A stretch of DNA of 64,000 nucleotides, from positions 20,879,073 to 20,943,072 of the forward strand of contig JAYEPQ010000007.1 of NCBI GenBank assembly GCA_036321105.1. Direction: 5' to 3'. Made by a program: the position numbers and the translations under genes. Positions 46,948-58,174 of this stretch are shown here, in pieces; the first letter of the stretch is position 1, and each line of letters opens with the position of its first letter. Origin of the DNA: Dracaena cambodiana. Taxonomy: Eukaryota; Streptophyta; Magnoliopsida; Asparagales; Asparagaceae. The notes beneath the pieces were generated by a model that was not told the DNA's origin, ran no database searches, and saw only the letters and a program-made list of their open reading frames with translations.

Positions 46948-49052
46948 GTAGGTTACCAAAATGGTGCATATAGGATTTAATAATCTCAATCCTATTTTTC
47001 TGCCTGATAGATTTATACTTTTCTTGGTATAATAACTAAAGCGTCTAAACAGAGGCAGTTTTTAAAAGCAATTTCAACCTTACAAATCCCACTAGTCAAT
47101 TTTGACATGGCTTCTGGCTGGTAAATTAAATGAACACCTATATAAATATATGCACGATACTCCCTTGTATTTGTATTTATACCTTCATGCCTGTATTTGA
47201 GATATTTCATGTCCTAATTTTGGGATGTTTTCGAGAGTGAGAGCCAATGAGGAAGTGGGGTTTGATTCGGAGTGATGGAGCAAATCAAAATCGAGAGGGT
47301 CGCTGGCAGTGGGCATTCCCTCCCGTGTTCCATTACCGAAAACTTAAGAGAACATAGAGCAAGTACATAGACCGAAATTGGTTCTCAATACAACCATTAG
47401 TTCTTAGTACAACAACAATATAAAAGCTAGATTAAAGTATAGTGTAAAGAGATTCCCCTTCTCCCTACATGGCAAGCTGCTCCAAGGCTCTACTCCTCTC
47501 TAGTTAAATGAATCTTCATCGCTATCCTCTACAACTAGTCTTGCATACTGTGGTGATGATCTTCTCTGTTGTGTGCTTGCTTCAGAAAGTTATGGAAGAA
47601 CAAAATTAAATTTTATTTCAAATTGTTCAATTAATACGTGTGAATTTAGGACGAGTAGTGAAGTAAAATGTGTCTCATCCTTTCCTCTCCTCTCCTATGA
47701 TTTAATAACGTCATGGAAAACAACAATAAATAAAGAAGTAGTTGGGCCTTATTGTTGACCCATATATTTCATTTTCTATTGCCATTAAAAGTAACCGTAA
47801 GAACATTTTAATTTGTTTATTAGAATTGTTTAATTATGATAAATTACACTTGCATGCTTTTTTAATTAAACATTTAGATGTCCCTTCCTTATGTGGTCAT
47901 GAGGAAGGAAACAAAGGTGATGAAATTTTCCAACAACAACGCTCGGTGCCTTCATTTTCAATAGGCGCCAAAAGGTAGCATGATTTACAAAAAAATCAAC
48001 ACGAACAGGTGCTACAAGTAAGTGGACTATTGGCACCTAGACATCCCAACTCAACCTCCAACTCCTAATTATCTAATTATTAAATTAATTAAGCAACCAC
48101 ACAGTATTTGTTGTTACTTTGCTATTAACTAAACTACAAAGTAAATAACTATTAGCTCCGCTTTCTTCCCAAGAAGCTACCCCTGACACGTGGCATTCAG
48201 ATTGTTGTATTCTCCTCCAACTCGAGGGCACTGTCAGCTCCTCTTTCTGTCTCCATCCAGATATTTCACTAAGCATTGACTGCCACTACACAATGTAGTG
48301 GAAAACACTAATCATTGACACCACATTTAAAAAAAAAAAACTTTCTTAAAATGCATCTCTACTTTATTTTTTTTTATCATCATTATTTTTTTTCGAGTTA
48401 ATTTGTACTAATACGTCCTTATAGATTACATTCTCGGAGACACTTTTTGGAGACACTTTTTGATAAGGAATAGAAGTGTAATAATTTTTTTTTGTTACAC
48501 CTTATACTGCTAAAGAGACTTGTAGAAAAGTTTCTTAATAAGGTATAGTGATATGCCGCAAATAGCGTAGAGTAGTTATTATGATTAATCCTTTTTGTTA
48601 TAATAGACGAACGAACTAATTATCACTTTCTATGTGTGCATCAAAACTCAAGTTGACCAAATTGCTCGGAACAGATTAGGCACAATCTTATTAAAAGAAT
48701 GAGTTGATGGTGAATAAAGAATCACAAAAAGTAAATAAATAAGAGTTTAACGAGTTTAATCGAGATGATCTTGGATCATTGTCCTCGGGAAAAGCGGCAT
48801 CACAATGAGTTCTTTATTGAAGAAAAAAGTAGCATTATAATTTTTCTTAAACTCTTTGCCTCTTCTTTACAAACTTATGATTCTCTCCCTAGTTCATCCA
48901 GAATCCCCTCATATGTGGAGAATAAAGGTATTTATAATAGAGAATTCCTAGAGTGTTAGAATCCTAGAGGATCTGGAATATCGATTTTCATATTTCAGGA
49001 TAGATTTGGTTTATTGGTGAGATCTACTTTCTTACTCTCGATGATATGGTAA
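46948..49052. other. Intron or intergenic sequence, nothing recognised
   Basis: No exon or transposon domain was identified. A word-rich stretch near 48750-48930 could be part of an old LTR, but no second copy or primer site is present. Confidence 0.5.
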
Positions 49053-49492
49053 GGGGTTGCTTGGTTTAGGGATTTGTGGCTAGATTAGGATATTTTTCTC
49101 TCAGTAATTTTCAAAACAATTAAATTTCTTGTTAGTTCAAGGATTTGGCCTATGAAAAATTGCTAATAAAGTTATGATGCAGTCCTGCATGAAATCTCTA
49201 CCTTTATGGGGAAACGATATCAAATTCAGGGTTTTAGTCTATTTTGTTTTATTTTTTATTTTTATTCTAAAAGGAGAGGGAGCGTATTCTTTAATTTTTT
49301 TTTAGTAATATTGACCAAATTCATACTCTTTTGCATGGTCCATTTTCCATGAAACAAACATGGAAAGTAACAAAACATTTATCTTATCACCAAATCCTTA
49401 TATTTTTCCATGAATAAATAAGGGGTTGGTGAGTAAGAAATACTATTCATTATTATTGATCTATTTTCTAAATTCATTAATCAAACAACTCC
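49053..49492. mobile_element. Tourist-like MITE (PIF/Harbinger type)
   Basis: The left end GGGGTTGCTTGGTTTAGGG and the reverse complement of the right end, GGAGTTGTTTGATTAATG, are of the GGGGTTGTTTGGTT class. Length is about 440 bp. Flanks are TAA on the left and TTA on the right, so the 3-bp target duplication is imperfect. No coding capacity. Confidence 0.6.
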
Positions 49493-49942
49493 TTAACATT
49501 GAATTTATCTAGATTTTGCATGTCGGTCGAAGATATACCTTTTAACCTTATATCCTGGTTTCTATAAATAAAGATAATGATACAATCTCTGCTATGAGCC
49601 GTAAGCAGAATGACCCCATTGCATTTACTTGGTTATATCACATGGGCTTAATCCAAATCCAATAACAATGTAGGTATATATATTATTATAGTATAAGGAT
49701 GCTCATCAGGATTGGATCAAGATAAGGGGATTGAGATTATAAAATACGACCCCCATATTATCGAATTAGCTATGGCCTAATTTGACTTTGGCTAACTACA
49801 ATTAGTATAATGATAGCCACTTTTAAGGAAGTTTGTTCACCTTTAAAAAACCAATAATAATTCAAGAGCCTTACTCTATTAAAAAAGTAGATTAAGATTC
49901 AATCCTAGTGATAAGCAATTACTGGAAGGGGAATATTAGTGA

Positions 49943-52289
49943 TAGGGGTGGCAAATAGGTCGTGCCCGGCCCGACTCGGGCACGGCCGCCCGGGCTTTGG
50001 CCAGGGATCGGCCCGTCGGCACGGCCTGCCGGGCACGTGCCATGCCCGGATCGGGCCGGGCCAACTCGTTTTTTAAATTTTTTTTATTAAGTATTAATTT
50101 TATTATTAAGTAAGTTTAAGAAAATAATTAGTTTAATTTAATTAGGTTTAATAAGAATAAATGATAGTAAAAATAAAATTTTATTATATTAAATCTCGTT
50201 TACATTGATATAATTGCTCTATAAATCTCTTTAGAAATTATACAAAGCCCGAAGGGAGGGAAGAGGACCCTGACCGTCACCCTCAATTTGTTCTTAGTAT
50301 TTTATCCAAGAGATTTATAAGTTAAAAATTACATAAAATTTTTTAAAAAATACATGAACAAATGTAGAAATTACAATTTGAAAAGAAAAAAAAGTCTATT
50401 TTCATTCATTTTCTAGTGAGGTCTCTAATTCTATTTCATTGGACGATCTTTGTTTCCTTTTTTCTGCGTCTAACCAGTCCTTCAAGTAAACTCACATATC
50501 TAGTGTATATGCTGCCATTGAGCTTCTCCACTCCGTGAGCATTCTACCATCTGTACTAAAAACAGACTCCGATATTACAGTAGACACCGGAGGCGTTAGT
50601 AGATCACGGACCATGTTGGAAATCACATGATATGTTTTTTCCTGTGATTTCCACCAGCCCAAAATATCAAGTGATTTCCACCAGCCCAAAATATCAAAGG
50701 TTTCAGAATTTTCTGGGGACATGTCATCTTCATAGTTAGCCCTTTTTAAATAATAATGTAGTTCATTAAAATGTGTACTAGATTGCTTAGCCTTTTTTCA
50801 GTGAAATACGGATGATATTATTGGATTTCGGGTTTCTCTAGCAGTTGATTCTTTTGTAAATTGTGTTTTATCACCATGCATATCTTCATATGTTTTGCAC
50901 ATAATATCTAAACAAATTTTAATATCATTAACTAAATCTCTAACATTATATTCATAATACATATTTTTATAAAATAAATTTCATAAATCTAATTATTTTT
51001 TTCTGTATATGCCAATCTTGATATATATAGTAAGTCGTTACACATAAATAATGACAACTATTTAGAGTCTCCTAACAATTTGCGGTTATAGTAACTCTAG
51101 AAATCAAAGATATTAAAATAGCAATTATAGTTTCCCTCGTATCTTTATATATTCTAACTATGTCGGATTTATATGTAGATTGTGAGATTTTTTTTTAAAT
51201 TCATCAGTAAATGTTATTTTTAATTTTTTTTTCAAATTTTTGATTTTCCGAAAAAGAAAAAGATAGTTTGTCATGTACTATAAGTGTTGCTAAATTTTCT
51301 CTTGTGCTTATAGGATTATATTTATGAATTTCTAATGATTCTCCGTAGGTATTTATTTGTATTTGATGTGGTTCATTTGGTGGGTGAGTTTTGTTTAGGT
51401 ATTTTTTAAGGTGATCCGTTCCACTACCTCAAGAAAATGAATAGATTTTTTGACAATATTTACACCTAAGCTTTCTAATACCATTTTCCATAATTTCTTC
51501 AAAATATTTCCGTATGTCCAATGTAGAAGTCATAGCGGAGGTGGTTGTTTGGGTTTCGGTTGGTTCTTCTTTGAGCATAGAAAATGATACTTGAGGATGG
51601 TGTTCTAAGGGTTGACAAAGGTTTTGATATTCTTCACTTATTAAAAAAGGATAAAAAGATCGCACAATTTGAGAGCAAGAAGCGTCGGACGAGTATGGAT
51701 CCATTTCATAAAATCTCAAAAAAATCAAATAAAAAATATCAAAAAACCGAATAAAAAGTTTCAAATTATAAATATCTCTTCAGCAGTGAACCACTTGAGA
51801 GATAGAGTATAGTGATGAGTAATAGAGGGAGGAAGCCAGAAAACCGAAGAGAAACTTGCTTGAGAGATTAGAGTTGAGGCCAATGAGGCGTGCTTGAATT
51901 ATGATATTAAGGCTTACTTACTCGAGATTTCTTTATCACTTGATGCTTGCTTGAGAGAGTTGAGAATTGAGAGGAGGTTTGAGAGTTAGAGTTTGTTTGT
52001 GTATAAAATAGAAATTGAGGAGTTATTTATAGGAAAAAAAGGTTTTTTTTTTTTTACAAATATAAATTGAAAAATCCCTCCCCAATGGCCATTTTGACTG
52101 TTGGGGGAAAAATTTGCTAAAAAAATTACAAGAATCATCTCAACGGCTATAAATATTGCAAAAAACCCTCATAACGGCTATAAACGGGTTTTATTTTTAA
52201 ATTTAAAAAAAAAATTGGGCTGATCTTCACTGTGCCCATGGCACGGATGACCCCGTGACCCCGTGCGTCTGGCTTATTTGCCACCCCTA
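49943..52289 (-). mobile_element. 2.3-kb hAT transposon with decayed transposase
   Basis: Perfect 15-bp terminal inverted repeats TAGGGGTGGCAAATA (49943-49957 and 52275-52289) are each followed inward by GC-rich CGTGCCCGG-type sequence. Flanks ATTAGTGA and ATTATCAA agree at five of eight positions, an eroded target duplication. Transposase pieces lie on the minus strand. Confidence 0.88.
50492..51720 (-). pseudogene. hAT transposase pseudogene (BED finger and hAT dimerisation)
   Basis: The N-terminal part (from about 51703) starts MDPYSSDASCS and has a BED finger: RKLRCKYCQKIYSFS, a stop, then DHLKKHL..TH. The C-terminal part (50722-50492) has the hAT dimerisation motif DILGWWKSQEKTY, DLLTPPVSTVISESVFS and GRMLTEWRS. 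DILGWWKS is duplicated in tandem. The middle, including the catalytic core, is shortened and full of stops. Confidence 0.85.
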
Positions 52290-53309
52290 ATTATCAATTT
52301 ATTGCTTTTTTTCTTCTCTTGGAAGAAGTTCCATTGGCTTGATTAGAGAAATGCGTATAACATGTACAGATGAAGTGAGAGAGGATATTCATATCTAATG
52401 TTTCTGTTAATATAAATGAAGCTTGATGGAGAAACACTCTATCCTGTCAAATAAATAACTTGTTCACTGGTAGAGTAATTGTACTTCAATCCAATATTAA
52501 ATCAAGTTGCTGATGGTATATTTCTAAGGCTTGAAGCATGCACCTTTAAAAGAATGAATTTTTGTAAAACCAAATTACTGATAATCTACATTTAAGGCGC
52601 TTGAAGCACCCATAGAAGAATGATTTTTTTTGCAAAAAGTCAAGCCAAAAATTCTTCAAGAGAGATCTACGCATAAATAGGTCGCACTTCCCATAATTTC
52701 TCTCGGATTGAAAATTATGGTCATACGAAGCTTATCCTGTGCAATAAAAATATCTAGTTTCAAATACTGTTCCGAGGATGGACATAGAGCCTAAATTAAA
52801 TTTTGAGACCTCAAACAAAAAATTTTCACTGAATCTGTGGAGCAAGACGAACACTTTTCCCTATGAAAAATTGCCAAAAAAGAGCTTGAAATAGCTAAAA
52901 AAAAAAAACTCGGTGCAACTAGGGCCGTGCAAGCACATTCTTGTGTAACAAACTTCACGCTTGTACACTTGTGTGCAACCCAGATTGCATACGCATGCTT
53001 GCACATGGCAACTATTCGAATATGCCTGCACATGAACAAGGTCGCACACACATGCTTGAACGAGTAAGGTTGCACATGCCCTTGTGCGTGCATGTGCATG
53101 TAGCCAGATTTATATGCACGGATGTGCACATGATCTCTGTCGAGCACAGTTTTGACTTCTCACGATTTTTTTAAAAATTCTTAAAAAAGGAAATAGATAA
53201 GCATGGTTTGTGAATTTTTTTTAGATAAAAAAAGAGCATGCCAACCACAATACAATAAGGCAAAATGCCAATAAACGTGAGCCTGTAAACTTTCCTTCAA
53301 TTTTCCACA
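52290..53309. other. Non-coding; CATGCACA-rich stretch
   Basis: From about 52920 to 53130 words such as TTGCACATG, GCATGCTTGCACA and CGCACACACATG recur irregularly. Short open frames here follow the words and have no domain. Confidence 0.5.
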
Positions 53310-53615
53310 CTTCATCTTGACTGTCCATTCAAATCCAATGGATCAAAAATATCCTTATCAAATTCTGATTGTAACACAAGAAAAATTATCATCTCGACCG
53401 TCTATCTAGATCCAATGATAAAAAACATCCTTATCAATTATGATAGTAATACAAACAAAATTCTCATCTTGACCGTCTATCTAGATCCAATGGATTAAAA
53501 ACATCCTTATCAATTTTGATTATAATACAAACAAAATTCTCATTTTGCCCGTTTATCTAGATTCAATGGATCAAAAAAATCCTTAATCAATTTTAATTAT
53601 AATACAAGTAAAATT
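53310..53615. repeat. Four copies of a 76-80-bp tandem repeat
   Basis: Units contain CATCTTGACCGTCTATCTAG, ATCCAATGGATNAAAAACAT and CCTTATCAATTTTGATTATA. They end just before the GC-rich start of the Tat-type LTR. Confidence 0.9.
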
Positions 53616-53639
53616 TAGTTATTTACTCCTGTTATATCT

Positions 53640-54255
53640 CCTGGACGCCAGCCTGCCATACTTTTTTTAATTTTTCCAAACATCGAGATCTCCCTCACCC
53701 CCTCATTCTGCACCCTACGCATCGTAATCTGCCGCCACGCAGCAGCCTGCACCAACCCTCTCCTCCTGCCCAGAAACTGCACAGGCCCCAGTCCCGCGGG
53801 TCCCACCCACGGGTTGCTCCCACAGTTTTGCTTGCTCCCGTGCTTTGATTACGTGATCCGGATTTTTGGAATTAATTATGTAAATTTGACTTAGATTCGA
53901 AAGGAGAATTTGAGCCAGATTTAAAGCGAATGGTTGCTCCTCAATCTATAAAAAACGGGAGCGGAGTTCAGAAAGGGGATTCTTTTTTGAGAGAGGATTT
54001 TTTTTCAGAGACTAGAGTTCAGAAATCCAGAGAAGGAGAATTCTCAATATCATCTTCTTCCCAATCCAGATCGAATCATCAACGAAGTACAAAATCAAAA
54101 CGCCACCACTGCCAGATCCACAAAAATTTAAAAGAGGAATCAAATTAATTTTTCCTATTATTGTAATCTCAGATTTTATTTTGTAATTTTTATTTTATTG
54201 CTGTATTTAAAATCAAATTAGCAATGTAAGAAAATCTATAATTTTCTAGCGTACA
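53640..54255 (+). repeat. Tat/Ogre-like 5' LTR (third copy)
   Basis: Shares GCGGGTCCCACCCACGGG, GTGATCCGGATTTTTGG, CTCCTCAATCTATAAAA, CGGAGTTCAGAA and the 3' end with the LTR at 9328. It ends GTACA and the primer site follows at 54261. The start is not certain. Confidence 0.75.
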
Positions 54256-54284
54256 AGAATTGGCGACCACTCCCAAAAAAATAT

Positions 54285-54725
54285 AAGGCGTCAACGCTCA
54301 TAAAAAAAGACAAGATATCGTCTGTCAAAAAAAAAGTGAGGCGTCATCGCCAAAAAAAAATTGACAAGACATCATCGTCTGTCAAAAAAAAAGTGAGACG
54401 TCATTGTTAGAAAAAATTGACAAGACGTTATCGTCTGTAAAAAAAAAGTGAGGCGTCATCACCCAAAAAAATAACAAGACGTCATCGCCTATAAAAAAAA
54501 AGTGAGGTGTCATCGCCCACTAAAATTAACAAGGCGTCATCGCCTGTTAAAAATAAAATTATGAGGCATCATCACCCATAATAAAAGACAAGACGTCATC
54601 ATTTGTAAAAAAATAAAATAAAAATAAAGTGAGGCGTCATCGCCCAAAAAAAAAAGAACAAAAAATTGACAAGGCGTCATCGCATATAAAAAAAAAAAGT
54701 GAGGCGTCATTGCCCAAAAAAATTC
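54285..54725 (+). repeat. Leader array of GGCGTCATCGCC words (second copy)
   Basis: About 15 words in two alternating contexts: GTGAGGCGTCATCGCCCA and GACAAGGCGTCATCGCCTGT, with A-runs between. Many copies carry one or two substitutions that tend to leave the TCATCG centre. Confidence 0.92.
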
Positions 54726-54761
54726 GACAAGGCTATAAAAAAATAAAAAAGAGAGAACCGT

Positions 54762-54870
54762 GTGGTGCACGGGTTGCCACCTGCGGGATGCAACCGCAGG
54801 ATGCACTAGCGGGATGCAACCCGTGCATCCCGCGGGATGCATCCTCGGGATGCAATGCATCCGCGGGTGC
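54762..54870 (+). repeat. GC-rich array of GCGGGATGCAACC words (second copy)
   Basis: Seven to eight degenerate words, the equivalent of 10470-10578. Almost pure A/T sequence follows to 54980, with a TAAATAAATAAATAAA run. Confidence 0.88.
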
Positions 54871-55189
54871 CAAAAAAAATAAAAATAAAATAAAACTAAT
54901 AAAAAAAATAAAAAAAAATAAAAATATATAAATTATAAATAAATAAATAAATAAATAAAAGTAAATAAAAATAAAAATATCTCTCTTTTTCCCTGGAGAT
55001 GAGATCTCGAGATCTAGATGAAGACAGAGGAGGAAGATGTACTGTACTTTCCGAAGCATGCCATCAAGGCAGATTAGAATAGTTTTGGTTATTTGTCTAA
55101 ACTACTGATTAAGCCCATACATTGTAAAGAAGATTTTGAGAGGAGAATTGAGAAGAAGAAATTATTCACCTTCCAAAAAAAAAAAAAAT

Positions 55190-55789
55190 GGCATTCATGA
55201 GCTTTGGGTTTCACAAAATCCCCGTCTCAATTGCTTCGTCTTCTTCCTCTTAAAAAATAGCGGCGACGAACTGCAGTAGCCTCCAAGCAGGGGGATTGGT
55301 GTCGCCCCCAATACTGCCCATGACCCTAAGGACCTGTTCCTGTCGAAGCTCACCTCCATCGCCTGCCACAGGGGGAGCAACTGATTACCGACGGATCCCG
55401 GATCCTCTCCATCATCCACAACATCCTCCACCTTTACTCCAACTCCAAGGCTGCAACGGCGAAACCCGGGATCCTGATCAACTCCCAACCTAGGCCGCGA
55501 CAGCGTGACCATCCCGGAGGGCATCTTTGAGGAGAGGGCCCGCATCTGCGCCATCACCAAGATCATCTCCGCCAAGTTGAACCAGCCCTGCCATCGACCC
55601 AACGCCCTCAAGTCAACAGCCTGCCCAAATGATTGCCATTGTCTCATAGATGACCGCGATGCCCTCCTCCCTGTCTCTTCTTGATAGATACTTTGCACAG
55701 AAGTAGCAATAGGGCTAGCGCACCCTCTTCAACGACCAAGGAAAGTATAAGCCTTGGTGGATTTGATAGTCTAGGAGCTATGGATCAAG
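55190..55789 (+). pseudogene. GC-rich captured coding fragment, gene not identified
   Basis: Composition jumps to GC-rich with codon-like structure on the + strand: HDPKDLFLSKLTSIACHRGS, RILSIIHNILHLYSNSKAAT, DSVTIPEGIFEERARICAIT and KIISAKLN read like one protein in changing frames. I do not recognise the family. The minus strand has a 167-residue open frame without any familiar motif, most likely chance antisense. The fragment sits directly before the ATG2-like piece, inside the retroelement. Confidence 0.45.
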
Positions 55790-56180
55790 TGCTGCTCCTG
55801 CTCTTCGATTCAATCTGCACGATTTTGTCGAGATTTTGTTTTGGAACACTGAGAACACCCTGCAGTCCAAGCCCTCTAGAAACCGGCTAGGCAGTTGGAC
55901 TCTTACTAGCATCACACCATCCACTTCTCCGACCTCGCCCTCAACATTGATATCCTCAACCTCAAGATGGCCGGGTCGGCAATAGTAGTGAAGGCGGGGC
56001 CGATCAGTCTGATTTCGATTAGAATACTGTGGTGGCTGCAAAATTGTCAGATTGAAGTCGAAGGATTTGTACTGGAGTTCATGCCGGCACCGTCTGCTGT
56101 GGCACTAGCCAATGCAGGAAGTATGTAAGAGAACGATGAGAAAAAGGTGATAATTAGTCCTCTCCTCGATCATCAGCCTG
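55790..56180 (+). pseudogene. ATG2: ATG2-like N-terminal (chorein) fragment
   Basis: ATG2 is a lipid-transfer protein of autophagosome formation. TIHFSDLALNIDILNLKM, then AIVVKAGPIS...IRILWWLQN and CQIEVEGFVLEFMPAP fit the plant ATG2 N-terminus, where the family has TI.LSDLALNVD.LN, (V/I)KEGSIGSLLV.MPWK and C.(V/I)EVDELELVLAP. QLDSY just upstream fits QLDVQL. A stop separates QLDSY from TIHF, and the part upstream is frameshifted. The call rests on pattern memory without an alignment, so moderate confidence. Confidence 0.5.
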
Positions 56181-56698
56181 AAAGGGACAATCAAGCATGT
56201 CCCGACATGAGTTTAAAGAAGAAGAAGACCTTCTCTCTACATGCCTATACGTCTCTGCCTTGCCGAAGATGGAGTCTTCATTAAGAATGAATACAAAGCT
56301 TCAACATAATCGACTACCACGAAGTTACCTCAATAGCATGGCGATAATTAGTCCCTGGGCGGTTGATGGGCAATAAAAGAGTCCTAAGAATAAGCTAATT
56401 TTTTTTTTTTTTTTGGCTTTGAGGGCTTTTGCAAATGGCTTGCTTCAGGCTTGACAACAGTGCCTTCTGAACAAACATAGAACACATAACAAATGTAGAC
56501 TTTATCAAGCTTTATCGACTGATATCTCACCTTCTTGATTCTCCATTGGATGTCAAGACCATATGGTTCCAGTTGCCAAAATGAGACCTCATGAACTAAT
56601 AAATTATAGGAGCTGATCTCTGGTCATGGAAGGGTGGACACCAAACGTTGCGCTCCCCATGCTCTTATGGAGTGCGCACTCACAGATGCAATATTGCT
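56181..56698 (+). other. Element interior, mostly unassigned
   Basis: Contains a T-run (56399-56415) and short peptides such as RCAPHALMECALTDAILLLP that look coding but were not identified. Confidence 0.4.
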
Positions 56699-57395
56699 TC
56701 TCCCCGACATGTCGAGTTATAGTTGATCGGATGAATGATTACTGATAAGCATCAAAGACAACTACAATGAAAGTGAAATAGCATCACGTTGTGTCGAGCT
56801 GGCTGAACAATTTGCACCAAGCAATCAGTGGCTTATCTATACCAGGAACAAGGTCATTGAATATGCAAGCGATTTAGTTAAGCTTAGAGTGGCACACAAT
56901 TTAATGCGGCTAATTGCTGAAGGATTTGGAGAAGATGATGATGACGCTGATAGTCAACCAAGATCCTTAAGTACTGATGCATATTTATGGAGAACCGAAG
57001 CTTCTGTCTGTGTTTTTGCAATGCAGGTTTTGTGCTGGGTTCTAGGCGAATAAGGAATAGCACATGAGAAGCATTTGACTTCACATATAATTGGAAAATT
57101 ATGTGGTGTTGCATAAAGCCCATTCAAGTGATGACACTGTCCAGGCTTATCCACTAATTGCCAACATGAAAGTGTTTGCATCACATTCAACAATCCTGCA
57201 GCGATGTGCATACTCCTTGTTGGAAAAGTAAATCGAAAACAACGCAAGACCCTACTTCTGGAAAGCGAATGAGCAGGAATGTTCAATATTGAAAATTTCT
57301 GTGGTCGATACCAGCAAGAAACCTCTCATGCCCTGAGATTTGAGGCCTATGAGTTTACAAAACCTGCGCCAGTTACACAGGTTCCTGCTGCTCCT
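56699..57395 (+). pseudogene. AP4E: AP-4 complex epsilon subunit fragment
   Basis: AP-4 epsilon is a large subunit of the AP-4 trans-Golgi adaptor. Blocks in family order are IVDRMNDY (with a shift), ESEIASRCVELAEQFAPSNQ, DLVKLRVAHNLMRLIAEGFG, ADSQPRSLSTDAYL, CWVLGE, IGKLCGVA, AHSSDDTVQAYPLIANMKVF, SHSTILQ, and QQETSHALRFEAYEF. A stop follows CWVLGE (57050). Another lies after GVA, and the family segment between MKVFA and SHST is missing. No GT..AG intron interrupts the blocks, as expected for an mRNA-derived copy. Confidence 0.85.
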
Positions 57396-58165
57396 ACCCC
57401 TTGGCCACTTGTTCACAAATCTCAGCCAATGCCTTTACTTCCCCTTCCTTCATATCAAAGACAGTTCGGAAGTCCATTCAGCCTTATGGGGGTCTAACAA
57501 GCCATTTAACCAAGGGTAGAATTCAGCTCAATTGGCTAGATTGATGAATACAAATCGAATCGAAGAAGGAACAGAATGATGGCATGAGAACTCAGTATTA
57601 GGAGACTCATGGAGGCTATATTCCATCAGTACTAGCTTATTCTTCGTCTCCCTTATTGACTTAGCCCTTGAATTACTTACAAGTACAAGAACAGGGAGTT
57701 GCCATTGCCTAATAAAATGCCTTCACTGGCAAGTTCTGGAGCAATGCAAAGTATGATTGATACCTCTTCACCGGTACATGGTAGAATAATGCCATCTCTG
57801 GCTCTCCTGGTAGTGCTTTTTCAGGGCCAATTAGTACCCTAATGGCACAAGGTTTGATACCTCCAGCTCAATCAGAGGACTTGGTAGAACTCAACTCTGT
57901 GGGACCTGAGTTCAACACAGAGGTTCTTAAGGTGTGACATGATTCTGCAATAAATACTTCCAAGACAATACAAGACATGTGGATTGGCATGTAACGAAGG
58001 ACAAGAAATCTGGGAACCTTAAGCAGAAGCTCTCAAAAATGGTTTGTTAATACAAAAGGAGTGGCTTAGTTTTGCAGAAACAGTAGAAACTAATGTTGTA
58101 CCCTTGTCGCCAACAGAAATAGTTACAAAGAAAGAGGAGAAGAGTGTTCAAAGCCTGTATTAAAT
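57396..58165 (+). pseudogene. PCFS4: PCF11-like (PCFS4) fragment, mRNA 3'-end processing factor
   Basis: PCFS4-type proteins act in mRNA cleavage and polyadenylation. WPLVHKSQPMPLLPLPS, GSAFSGPISTLMAQGLIPPA, NTEVLKV.HDSAI, LPRQYKTCGL and HVDWHVTKDKKSGNLKQKLS, then NTKEWLSFAE, follow the order of the plant PCFS4 C-terminal region. The zinc-finger part between CGL and HVDWHV is deleted, with a short TGTGGATT-like overlap at the join (about 57976). Frameshifts and stops throughout. It is joined to the AP-4 fragment within one open frame (57279-57497). Confidence 0.75.
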
Positions 58166-58174
58166 CGCAGGGCT

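Noticed and set aside
48750..48960. Possible LTR of a Copia element
   Set aside because: Promoter-like wording but no second copy, primer site or target duplication.
52791..53147. Minus-strand Cys/His-rich open frame of 118 residues
   Set aside because: Residues follow the CATGCACA DNA words; spacing fits no zinc-binding motif.
54285..54725. Regular repeats with spacers, reminiscent of a CRISPR array
   Set aside because: Plant nuclear DNA; the linkers are near-identical A-rich runs, the repeats are degenerate, and the array is part of a retrotransposon leader.
55195..55698. Minus-strand open frame of 167 residues
   Set aside because: Antisense to a GC-rich captured coding fragment; no motif of its own.
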